38,975 nt of DNA. Source: a virus. Positions 5,573-12,081 of this stretch are shown piece after piece; within the stretch, counting starts at the first letter, position 1, and each line of letters begins with the position of its first letter. The stretch is taken from positions 1 through 38,975 of IMG/VR virus record IMGVR_UViG_3300003323_000385. One strand, given 5' to 3'. Under the pieces are notes generated by a model, which was not told where the DNA came from, searched no databases, and worked only from the letters and a program-made list of their open reading frames with translations. The translations under genes and the position numbers were made by a program.

Positions 5573-7306
5573 ATGACCACGCTTGCACGGCCCACAGATG
5601 AGGCCGTTTCCCACTTCGTCCGAGGGTTCAAGCCCGGCGCTGGATCGGCAGGCCACCGCGGCCTGGACTACGGATGGAAGACCCACGACGACATCGAGGT
5701 GAAGGCCGCCGCCGATGGCGTCGTGTCGTTCATGCAGTACGGCTTCCCCGACAACGGCGACGGCGGCGGCGACGGCTGGGGCAACTACGTGAAGGTGAAC
5801 CACGGCCACGGCATCGAGACGGGCTATGCCCACCTCAAGCGGGGCTCGATCATCGTCAACAGCGGCGACAAGGTGAAGGCCGGGCAGGTCATCGCCCTGA
5901 TGGGCAACAGTGGCTCGTCGGGCGGCCGTCATCTGCATTTCGAGCTGTGGCTGAACGGCACCCGCGTGGACCCCGAGCCCTACCGGACCCGCGACCTCCC
6001 CGGGCTCGCAGCTCCCGCAGGCTCGACCCCGGCGCTGTCCGACATGCAGCGCGTCTTCTCCGCGTACACCTTCCGCCGCGAGGCCCCGAGCGCGTCGGCC
6101 GCCAAGATCATCGTGGATGGCAAGGACGGGGTGGACGCTGGCGAGGTCGGCAACTTCACCCACTGGACCCACGGCGAGAACGTCAACGGGTCCGACATCT
6201 GGCTCAAGGGCGTGTCGGGCGGCTGGTTCCACTCCTCGGGGCTCAAGGACGGCACCAACACGCGAGGGCTCCAGGAGGTCCTGCCCGCGGGCGCGAACAT
6301 CGCCCCGTACCAGCGCATCGTCCGGTCGGCCACCCTCAACGAGCGCCGAGAGCCCACCACCCAGAGCGAGCTGCTGCGCACGTTCAAGGCGGGCGAGGTC
6401 CTGGACTTCAAAGCGTGGGCCCGCGGCCAGGTCGCGACCATCGAGGGCGTCACGTCTGACATCTGGGTGCAGGGCCGCTACGCAGGGACGTGGTTCAACC
6501 TCGCCGGGTTCACCTCGCAGAGCGTCGAGGGCCTGGAGGAGTACAAGGCCCCCAGCACGCCGACGCCGACGCCCACCACGCCGACGCTGCCGACGACGCC
6601 CGCGAACCCGGACAACCCCAAGGGGCTGCCGACGCGGACGCCGACCTACCCCGGTGCCGCGTTCGCCCTGGTCGCTCCCCTCGGCGTGAACAGCTCGCGC
6701 CGGACCAAGGGCGTGCCGCCCGAGCCCGTCCCCTCGGTGGGCATCGACCGGTTCATCGTCCACCACACGGCGACGACGCAGGACCAGCTCGCCTACTTCT
6801 CCGAGTCGAACGACCGGGGGAGCTGCCCGACCTGGTACATACGTGCCGATGGTCAGGTCATCGAGCTGATCGAGCCTGCCGCCAAGCCCGCCGCCAGCGG
6901 GTCCGGCTGGAACTATCGGAGCGTGGCCGTCGAGACGCTGAACACGACCGGCGCACCCGAGTGGAAGGTGGCCGACGTTCAGGTGGAGGCCATCGCTCAG
7001 GCCATCGCCTGGCTGGCCTCACTCGACGGCAAGGACCTGGGCGGCATCCCCGTGCGGTTCAAGATCGACCGGGAGCACGTCATCAGCCACCGCGAAACCG
7101 GGTTCGCCACCGAGTGCCCCGGGCCGACGCTCCAGGGCATGCTGGACACGCTCGTGGCGCGCGCCCGGACCATCTACGCCGAGAAGTACGCTCCGGCCCC
7201 CAGCGAGCCCCAGGAGCCGCAGCCGGAGCCCGAGACGGCCACGGGCATCATCGCGGCCATCCAGGCGCTCCTGGGTCGTCTGGCCGCGCTCCTCGGCCGC
7301 AAGTAA
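5573..7306 (+). CDS. Dual-enzyme endolysin: M23 peptidase plus N-acetylmuramoyl-L-alanine amidase
   Basis: A 577-residue lysis enzyme. Residues 25-138 are an M23 zinc endopeptidase domain: GHRGLDY supplies H28 and D32, GYAHL supplies H87 and GRHLHFEL supplies H120/H122. Residues 150-320 contain two SH3-like beta segments, perhaps wall-binding. A Thr/Pro linker follows (about 326-358). Residues 380-540 are an Amidase_2/PGRP domain: IVHHTA (H397/H398), SHRETG (H506) and C515 match the His-His-Cys zinc ligands of T7-lysozyme-like amidases. The last 25 residues (TGIIAAIQALLGRLAALLG) form an amphipathic helix. The ATG at 5573 has a good Shine-Dalgarno; an in-frame upstream GTG overlaps the previous gene and is rejected. 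Cutting both cross-links and the sugar-peptide bond would be efficient lysis. Confidence 0.93.
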   Translation: MTTLARPTDEAVSHFVRGFKPGAGSAGHRGLDYGWKTHDDIEVKAAADGVVSFMQYGFPDNGDGGGDGWGNYVKVNHGHGIETGYAHLKRGSIIVNSGDKVKAGQVIALMGNSGSSGGRHLHFELWLNGTRVDPEPYRTRDLPGLAAPAGSTPALSDMQRVFSAYTFRREAPSASAAKIIVDGKDGVDAGEVGNFTHWTHGENVNGSDIWLKGVSGGWFHSSGLKDGTNTRGLQEVLPAGANIAPYQRIVRSATLNERREPTTQSELLRTFKAGEVLDFKAWARGQVATIEGVTSDIWVQGRYAGTWFNLAGFTSQSVEGLEEYKAPSTPTPTPTTPTLPTTPANPDNPKGLPTRTPTYPGAAFALVAPLGVNSSRRTKGVPPEPVPSVGIDRFIVHHTATTQDQLAYFSESNDRGSCPTWYIRADGQVIELIEPAAKPAASGSGWNYRSVAVETLNTTGAPEWKVADVQVEAIAQAIAWLASLDGKDLGGIPVRFKIDREHVISHRETGFATECPGPTLQGMLDTLVARARTIYAEKYAPAPSEPQEPQPEPETATGIIAAIQALLGRLAALLGRK

Positions 7307-7313
7307 TCCCGTG

Positions 7314-7354
7314 TGGTCATGCCGGGTGGTGTAGTGCTAAACTGCCCGGCATGA
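7314..7354 (+). promoter_or_regulatory. Leaderless promoter inside a 10-bp inverted repeat
   Basis: TGGTCA (7314-7319), 18-base spacer, TAAACT (7338-7343), then seven bases and ATG 7351. TCATGCCGGG (7317-7326) and CCCGGCATGA (7345-7354) are perfect inverted repeats flanking the -10, one arm covering the start codon. Confidence 0.55.
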
Positions 7355-7935
7355 CCGCCACCCCCGATCCGATAGACGCCCTGTTGCATAGCATCCTCAC
7401 GATGCAGGCCGCCGAGCATGAGCGCCTGACCGTCCCCGCCCCCAGGCTCGACCGCATACGCGAGGATGGCCTGCGCTGGCCATTCGACGCCGACCGTTCG
7501 GGCACGATCATGGGGATGCCGTTCTTCACGAGCGAGCACGTAGAGCCCGGGGAGTTCCTGGTGTTCCAGGCGGGCGAGGACGGCATGGGCATCCCTCGCC
7601 CGGCTCGCATCCACGTGCATCCCCGAACGGCCCACCAGCTCCTCCTGAGCCTCCAGCGTGGTGTCCGCATGTCCGACATCGACGTGCAGCTCGACGCGAG
7701 CCTGTGGTGGCAGCGCGAGCGCATCGAGGCAGCCGGACGCCGCGCTGAGATCAAGCTGGACCAGATGGCAACGCAGTTCCGCAATCGCGCCGACGCCCGC
7801 GCCGAGGCGTTCGACCACCCGCGCGAGCACTTCATGATCCGCGACGAGCTGCGCCTGATGTCGCTCTGCATGGAGTGTGATTACGAGATCACCGACGAGT
7901 CGGCGGCGCACCTTGGGCTGCGGGTGATCGTATGA
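7351..7935 (+). CDS. Hypothetical protein, leaderless start
   Basis: A 194-residue protein with no Shine-Dalgarno; TAAACT ends seven bases before the ATG, predicting transcription from the start codon. The N-terminal half mixes helices and strands (FFTSEHVEPGEFLVFQAG). The middle is a long charged helix (WWQRERIEAAGRRAEIKL). The C-terminus has a Cys pair (CMEC) and the closing pattern YEITDESAAHLGLRVIV. It overlaps the next gene (ATGA). Function unknown; it begins a run of small genes reaching terL. Confidence 0.7.
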   Translation: MTATPDPIDALLHSILTMQAAEHERLTVPAPRLDRIREDGLRWPFDADRSGTIMGMPFFTSEHVEPGEFLVFQAGEDGMGIPRPARIHVHPRTAHQLLLSLQRGVRMSDIDVQLDASLWWQRERIEAAGRRAEIKLDQMATQFRNRADARAEAFDHPREHFMIRDELRLMSLCMECDYEITDESAAHLGLRVIV

Positions 7936-8537
7936 GCGGCGAGTGCCCCCAGCCCTGCATCCACCTCTCGCAGGAAGACGCACGCGAGGGGCGCACGTGC
8001 CCCGAGCACCCCTGCACCTGCACGCCAGACCTCGCCCACCAGTTCCAGGAGTACACCGACACGACGGCCGCCTACGAGGCGGGCGAGGACGTAGTGCCCG
8101 GCGACTGCTGGCGCGCCTGCCTCGCGTCTCTCCTGGAGGTGCCTATCGCCGAGGTGCCGCACTTCATCCACCTGTACCCCACAGAGCCCGATGCTGAGGT
8201 TACGCCAGAGGAGCTGGCGCAGCGCGAGGTGGACGGGCCGCCATGGTGGCGCGCGTCCGTCGCATGGGTGCGGGAGCAGCGTCCCGGCTGGACCATCGCC
8301 GCTTGGGACCGCCCCGAGCCCTGGGTGCCGCTGATGCCGAAAGTGCTGGAGATCGACGGGGTGCCGCTGACCGCTCGCGAGATCATCACCGCCCCGAGCC
8401 CGCGCGGCGCATGGAATCACTCGGTGCTGGTGGACGCGCAGACCGGCGAGCTGGAGCACGACCCGTTCCCGGGCGGCCAAGGCGTCCTGCCCGGCCCCGG
8501 CGACCGGGTGGCGCTCGTTCGAGAGGAGTGGCTGTGA
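7932..8537 (+). CDS. Papain-like/C39-like cysteine peptidase-fold protein
   Basis: A 201-residue protein. The N-terminus is Cys-rich (C5, C9, C23, C28, C30) and may bind zinc. Residues 57-78 (GDCWRACLASLLEVP then EVPHF) match the N-terminal helix of a phage/bacterial family with a papain-like fold in which the first Cys (C59) is the nucleophile. The matching His lies in WNHSVLVDA (H163) and the Asp in HDP (D177), giving a Cys-His-Asp order. It could cleave peptides or act as a transglutaminase-type or deamidase enzyme; the substrate is not predictable. ATGA overlap with the previous gene. Confidence 0.65.
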   Translation: MSGECPQPCIHLSQEDAREGRTCPEHPCTCTPDLAHQFQEYTDTTAAYEAGEDVVPGDCWRACLASLLEVPIAEVPHFIHLYPTEPDAEVTPEELAQREVDGPPWWRASVAWVREQRPGWTIAAWDRPEPWVPLMPKVLEIDGVPLTAREIITAPSPRGAWNHSVLVDAQTGELEHDPFPGGQGVLPGPGDRVALVREEWL

Positions 8538-8815
8538 ACGGCCACGCCTGCCGCTCCTGCGGCCACCGGCACCCCGTCGATGGCGCGTGCGTTCACCCGA
8601 TCACCGCCGACGCAGCACGCGCTCGGATGAGGGACTTGGCCGCCGCGACCTCTGCGACCCAGGCCCGAGCCCGCGCCGCCCGTCTGCGGGACGACGCCCG
8701 GGACGCCTCGCGCGCCATCAGCCGGATGCTCGCGGCGACGGGTGCCATCGACCCGGCCGAGCGCGAGGAGCTGGAGGCCGCCCTGGCCACCATCGAGAGA
8801 GTAGGGATGCGATGA
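8534..8815 (+). CDS. Small protein with N-terminal zinc knuckle and helical body
   Basis: A 93-residue protein starting at GTG 8534, overlapping the upstream stop (GTGA). The N-terminus has a CxxC pair followed by His and Cys (CRSCGHRHPVDGACVHP), a likely zinc site. The rest is a long Ala/Arg-rich helix (ARARAARLRDDARDASRAIS) probably forming a coiled coil. The stop overlaps the next ATG. Function unknown. Confidence 0.65.
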   Translation: MNGHACRSCGHRHPVDGACVHPITADAARARMRDLAAATSATQARARAARLRDDARDASRAISRMLAATGAIDPAEREELEAALATIERVGMR

Positions 8816-9048
8816 GTAACCGCAGAGAGCTGGCCAAGGCCCGCCGACAGCTGCGCCTGGCGCAGGAGAATCTGGTGGCCATCGAGTCGCTGCCGCGACG
8901 GCGGGGCGCTCGCGTCCAGTGGTCCAACGGCGTCATCTGGACCCGCATGGGAGATGACCAGTGGCAGCCCCTCAGCTCGGATGGGGAGACTATTGGGCCG
9001 CTCCATCCGTCCGAGCACGTCGCATCATTCGGGTGGGTGGCGCTGTGA
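8812..9048 (+). CDS. Hypothetical protein (78 aa)
   Basis: Starts at the ATGA overlap at 8812. Residues 1-28 form a basic helix (SNRRELAKARRQLRLAQENL). The remainder is beta-rich (ARVQWSNGVIWTRMGDDQW, later GPLHPSEHVASFGWVAL), resembling a small all-beta module of the kind phages place on host-interaction proteins. No cysteines. Function unknown; coupled on both sides. Confidence 0.6.
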   Translation: MSNRRELAKARRQLRLAQENLVAIESLPRRRGARVQWSNGVIWTRMGDDQWQPLSSDGETIGPLHPSEHVASFGWVAL

Positions 9049-9182
9049 CCTGGCAGCAGCTCGTGAGGCTCGCGTGGTGCGAACTGTTCGGCCACGCCTG
9101 GATGATCGTGATGCCCATGGGTGGCCGGTCGCATTTCGAGTGCTCGCGCTGCGGCAAGCGCACGGATCAGGTGGAGTCATGA
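9045..9182 (+). CDS. Tiny Cys-rich protein (45 aa)
   Basis: A 45-residue ORF starting at GTG 9045 (GTGA overlap) and ending at TGA 9180-9182, which overlaps the next ATG. Sequence LVRLAWCELFGHAWMIVMP followed by HFECSRCGKRT. The C..H...CxxC arrangement looks like a minimal zinc ribbon, of a type often found in actinophages (lCelfgH.w...C.rCG). Function unknown. Confidence 0.6.
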   Translation: MTWQQLVRLAWCELFGHAWMIVMPMGGRSHFECSRCGKRTDQVES

Positions 9183-9457
9183 CCACGGCCGAGGAGCTGG
9201 AGGCCGCGCGTCTGGATGTGGAGCGCGCTATCGAGCGCTGGGCTCAACTCCGGGCCGCGCACGACGATGAGCAGCGCGAGGAGGGGCAGGCGGAGAATGG
9301 CCTGGTGGCCGTGACGGCCGCCGTCTGGGCCGCCGAGTGCGCGAGCATCAGCCCCGACCTTGACGGCTACTCGCTGCGCTGGGTCGGTGTGCCGAGATCG
9401 CAAGGGGTCAGCGCCAGCGCCGGGCTTGGGCTCTACATCACCAAGGCGTACACGTGA
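9179..9457 (+). CDS. Hypothetical protein (92 aa)
   Basis: Starts at the ATGA overlap at 9179. The first half is a charged helix (EELEAARLDVERAIERWAQL). The second half is mixed (NGLVAVTAAVWAAECASI, SLRWVGVPRS). No known motif. It sits in the chain of overlapping short genes between endolysin and terL; function unknown. Confidence 0.6.
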   Translation: MTTAEELEAARLDVERAIERWAQLRAAHDDEQREEGQAENGLVAVTAAVWAAECASISPDLDGYSLRWVGVPRSQGVSASAGLGLYITKAYT

Positions 9458-9720
9458 GCCGCCCCTGCCCCTCGGGGAAGGTCGAGCACGCCAACCTCCG
9501 AGCTGCGCACGGTTCGGCTCACGCCTTCGCCATCCAGCTCAACGCCGAGGGCAAGCTGGCCCCGAGCCTGTACGTCTACCGCTGCCCGGACTGCCGTCGT
9601 TGGCACGTCACTAAGCGCGCGTCATGGGACGGGGTGCCGAACCACCTGGCGTGGGAGGCGGCACCCGAGGAGCTGCAACGGTGGGCTATGCCAGAAAGTG
9701 TTAGACAGTCTCCGGTTTAG
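9454..9720 (+). CDS. Zinc-ribbon protein with CPSGK motif
   Basis: An 88-residue protein starting at GTG 9454 (GTGA overlap). It begins SRPCPSGKVEHAN and later has VYRCPDCRRWHVTKR: the N-terminal CPSGK, a Y-x-C-xx-C pair and a following W-H are typical of small single-zinc phage proteins of unknown role. The basic, aromatic segment after the ribbon could contact nucleic acid. The last codons overlap the promoter of the next gene. Confidence 0.65.
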   Translation: MSRPCPSGKVEHANLRAAHGSAHAFAIQLNAEGKLAPSLYVYRCPDCRRWHVTKRASWDGVPNHLAWEAAPEELQRWAMPESVRQSPV

Positions 9721-9729
9721 TGCTACACT
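9701..9729 (+). promoter_or_regulatory. Leaderless promoter
   Basis: TTAGAC (9701-9706), 17-base spacer, TACACT (9724-9729), seven bases, ATG 9737. This is the clearest two-box promoter of the leaderless class, lying across the end of the upstream gene. Confidence 0.65.
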
Positions 9730-9736
9730 GGACGAC

Positions 9737-9907
9737 ATGAGCACGCACGCCGCACCTGAGATCACCGTGGGCCAGGCCGTCAAGTTCGAGGGTCGCCCCG
9801 CCGTCGTCACCGCATACGAGCCGCGTGGCGGCATCGTCACTCTGACGAGCTACACCGGCACGCACATGGTCGGCCGCACCCACCCCGAGCTGGAGGTGGC
9901 GGCATGA
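9737..9907 (+). CDS. Small beta-rich protein (56 aa), leaderless start
   Basis: A 56-residue ORF with no Shine-Dalgarno, its ATG seven bases after TACACT. The sequence (ITVGQAVKFEGRPAVVTAYE then GGIVTLTSYTGTHM) has the spacing of a small SH3/KOW-like beta barrel; the VKFxGRPAVV pattern resembles other short phage proteins with that shape. It overlaps the next gene (ATGA). Function unknown. Confidence 0.7.
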   Translation: MSTHAAPEITVGQAVKFEGRPAVVTAYEPRGGIVTLTSYTGTHMVGRTHPELEVAA

Positions 9908-10323
9908 GCGCCGCCGAAGTCGTCCGCACGATCCTGACCGGGGGCAACCTTGGCCAGCGAGCCCTGGAGGAGGCGGCCGTGTGGGCCACTCTCGCGGTCG
10001 CTGAGGCCCTGGAGGGCCGCCAGGCACCTCCCACCCCTACCGAGTCCCCCGAGGACGCTGAGGCGCGCGAGACGGCCGACTGGATGGCCAGCAGCATCGA
10101 CCTGAACCGGGATGCGTACACCATCACGGGCGCGGCGTTCGGACGGCCCCACCGGCCGACCATGGCTCAGGTCATCGAGCGGGCCTACCGGCTCGGGCAC
10201 CAGGCCGGGCGCAAGGCCCCCAAGATCGTGAGCCGCTGCCAGCGCTGCGGATCGGACATCCGCGAGGATGAATCCACGTCACCGGACGGCACTGCGCATC
10301 TGGACTGCTGGGCCGAGTCATGA
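9904..10323 (+). CDS. Hypothetical protein with C-terminal zinc ribbon
   Basis: A 139-residue protein starting at the ATGA overlap. The N-terminal 110 residues are helical (RALEEAAVWATLAVAEALEG). The C-terminus has CQRCGSDI and a single Cys in AHLDCWAES, forming CxxC...C, with His as a possible fourth zinc ligand. Stop overlaps the next ATG. Function unknown. Confidence 0.65.
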   Translation: MSAAEVVRTILTGGNLGQRALEEAAVWATLAVAEALEGRQAPPTPTESPEDAEARETADWMASSIDLNRDAYTITGAAFGRPHRPTMAQVIERAYRLGHQAGRKAPKIVSRCQRCGSDIREDESTSPDGTAHLDCWAES

Positions 10324-10568
10324 CGGACGCGCCCCACGGCACCGAGCGCCGCTACGGCCAGGGGTGCCGTGAGGCGTGCTGCCGCCAAGCTCACCGGGAC
10401 TACTGCCGGAGCCGCCGCGAGCTGCGCCTGGCGAGCATGCCCGAGTGGATGCACGGCACGCCGAACGGCACGAAGAACTACGGGTGTACGTGCGAGCGCT
10501 GCCGGGCGGCGAACACCGCCGACTGTAGGCCGCGGGTGCGCGCATCGCGAGAGAGGACACGGACATGA
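10320..10568 (+). CDS. Cys-rich protein with internal duplication
   Basis: An 82-residue basic protein made of two similar halves. Half one is PHGTERRYGQGCREACCRQA followed by HRDYCR; half two is MHGTPNGTKNYGCTCERC followed by RAANTADCR. The shared pattern HGTxxxYxxGCxxxxC...C indicates a tandem duplication of a zinc-knuckle-like unit. Small proteins of this type are common in actinophages and uncharacterised. ATGA overlap on both sides. Confidence 0.65.
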   Translation: MTDAPHGTERRYGQGCREACCRQAHRDYCRSRRELRLASMPEWMHGTPNGTKNYGCTCERCRAANTADCRPRVRASRERTRT

Positions 10569-10699
10569 TGGACCGCTTTCGAGAGTGGTTCTACGAGCCC
10601 CCCGAGTGGTTCCTGAGCTTGGCCACCGTCGCCTCTGCGCTGGGCATGGCCGCTGGCATCGGCCTGATGCTGTGGGGCGTCCTCCAGGGGTTGAGGTAG
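10565..10699 (+). CDS. Small single-TM membrane protein (44 aa)
   Basis: A 44-residue ORF starting at the ATGA overlap with the preceding gene: a charged, aromatic head (MMDRFREWFYEPPEWF) and one hydrophobic segment (SLATVASALGMAAGIGLMLW). It sits between the endolysin-side cluster and terL. Small single-TM proteins near lysis genes may be holin or antiholin components; this is possible here but unproven. Confidence 0.6.
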   Translation: MMDRFREWFYEPPEWFLSLATVASALGMAAGIGLMLWGVLQGLR

Positions 10700-10707
10700 T
10701 TCACCGG

Positions 10708-10713
10708 TAGACT
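10708..10713 (+). promoter_or_regulatory. Leaderless -10 box before terL
   Basis: TAGACT, six bases, then GTG 10720; no Shine-Dalgarno. Bases 10696-10714 match 22273-22291 at 17 of 19 positions, in both cases beginning at the upstream TAG stop. No clear -35. Confidence 0.45.
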
Positions 10714-10719
10714 GCCCGG

Positions 10720-12081
10720 GTGGAGATCGAACCGCTTGAGGGCAAGGCTGCCAAGGCCGTCCTAGTCCCCCCGGGCTGCAACCTGGTGATGTTCGACGGC
10801 GCGGTGCGATCCTCCAAGACAATCAGCAGCCTGCTGATGTGGACGCGCTACCTCATCGACGGCCCCGAGGGCTCCCTGGTGCTCGTCGGCCGGACGGAGA
10901 CGAGCGCGATCAACAACGTGGTGCAGCCGCTCATCGACATGCTCGGGCCGCAGCGCGTCGTCCTGAACCGCGGCCTCGGAATCGTGACCATCATGGGCCG
11001 CCAGGTGTCGATCTACGGCGCGAACGATGCCGCCGCGTACACCAAGATTCAGGGCCTCACGCTGGCGGGCGCGTACGTCGATGAGGGCGCGGTCATTGCC
11101 GAATCGTTTTTCAACATGCTGCGCTCGCGCCTCTCGGTCGCGGGCTCGATGTTGTTCCTGACCTGCAACCCCGAGGGTCCGAAGCACTGGCTCAAGGTGA
11201 ACTGGCTAGACAAGGCCGAGTGGCACCTGGACCGCGACGGCAAGCTGCACCACTTCACGAAGTGGGAGAAGGACCCCGACGCCGACGACGGCCGCCGCCC
11301 CGTCCACCAGCCCATCTGGCGGGTCACCTTCCTGCTGGACGACAACCTGGCTCTGGGGCGCAACAACCCCCGATTCGTGCAGCAGCTCAAGTCCTCCTGG
11401 CCCAAGGGGTCCGTGTTCTATCGCCGGTACATCCGCAGCGAGTGGGTCAGTGCCGAGGGCTCGATCTACAGCATGTTCGATGAGACGCGAAATGTGATCC
11501 CCCTGGGCGACGTTCCCCGCGGCGGTCGGCTGCTGATGGTGGCCCTGGACTACGGCACCACGCACGCGACCCGCGCATACGCGCTCGCGCTCGTGCATAT
11601 CGACGGCGAACCCACCCTGGTCGTGGTCGATGAGTTCGCCCCCGAGAGCGCCACTGTCGGCGAGCATGCCCGCCTGTTCTCGGCGTGGCTCGACGGCATC
11701 CACCAGGAGTGGGGTGATTGGGAGTGGACGGCCATCGACCCGGCCGCCGCGACGTTCAAGACCGAGCTATTCAACATGGGCCGCCAGGACGTGATGAACG
11801 CGCACAACGCCGTTGTGTCGGGCATCCAGACCGTGGCCAGCCTGTTCTACTCCCGCCGCCTGCGGATCGTGCGCGAGCGCTGCCCCAAGCTGATCGAGGC
11901 CATCCCCGGCTACATGTGGAGCACGAAGGCCACCGAGAAGGGGCGCACCGAGCCGGTCAAGGAGAACGACGACGAGGTGGACGCCCTGCGGTATGTTGTC
12001 TACACGTCCAGGCGGTATTGGCGGGATTCGATTCCACTGGCTCCGATAGCTTCATCTGACGAGGAGGACCAGGCCGCATGA
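10720..12081 (+). CDS. terL: Terminase large subunit
   Basis: TerL is the ATP-driven motor and nuclease that packages DNA into procapsids through the portal. The 453-residue length is usual. The ATPase domain has a Walker A variant GAVRSSKT (27-34) and Walker B GAYVDE (D121/E122). The RNase H-like nuclease domain has D277 in ALDYGT, D340 in AIDPAA and the D418/D421 cluster in NDDEVDALRY. The GTG start is six bases after a -10-like TAGACT. The next gene is portal, overlapping by ATGA. No small terminase is immediately upstream; the 4881 gene is a candidate. Confidence 0.95.
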   Translation: MEIEPLEGKAAKAVLVPPGCNLVMFDGAVRSSKTISSLLMWTRYLIDGPEGSLVLVGRTETSAINNVVQPLIDMLGPQRVVLNRGLGIVTIMGRQVSIYGANDAAAYTKIQGLTLAGAYVDEGAVIAESFFNMLRSRLSVAGSMLFLTCNPEGPKHWLKVNWLDKAEWHLDRDGKLHHFTKWEKDPDADDGRRPVHQPIWRVTFLLDDNLALGRNNPRFVQQLKSSWPKGSVFYRRYIRSEWVSAEGSIYSMFDETRNVIPLGDVPRGGRLLMVALDYGTTHATRAYALALVHIDGEPTLVVVDEFAPESATVGEHARLFSAWLDGIHQEWGDWEWTAIDPAAATFKTELFNMGRQDVMNAHNAVVSGIQTVASLFYSRRLRIVRERCPKLIEAIPGYMWSTKATEKGRTEPVKENDDEVDALRYVVYTSRRYWRDSIPLAPIASSDEEDQAA

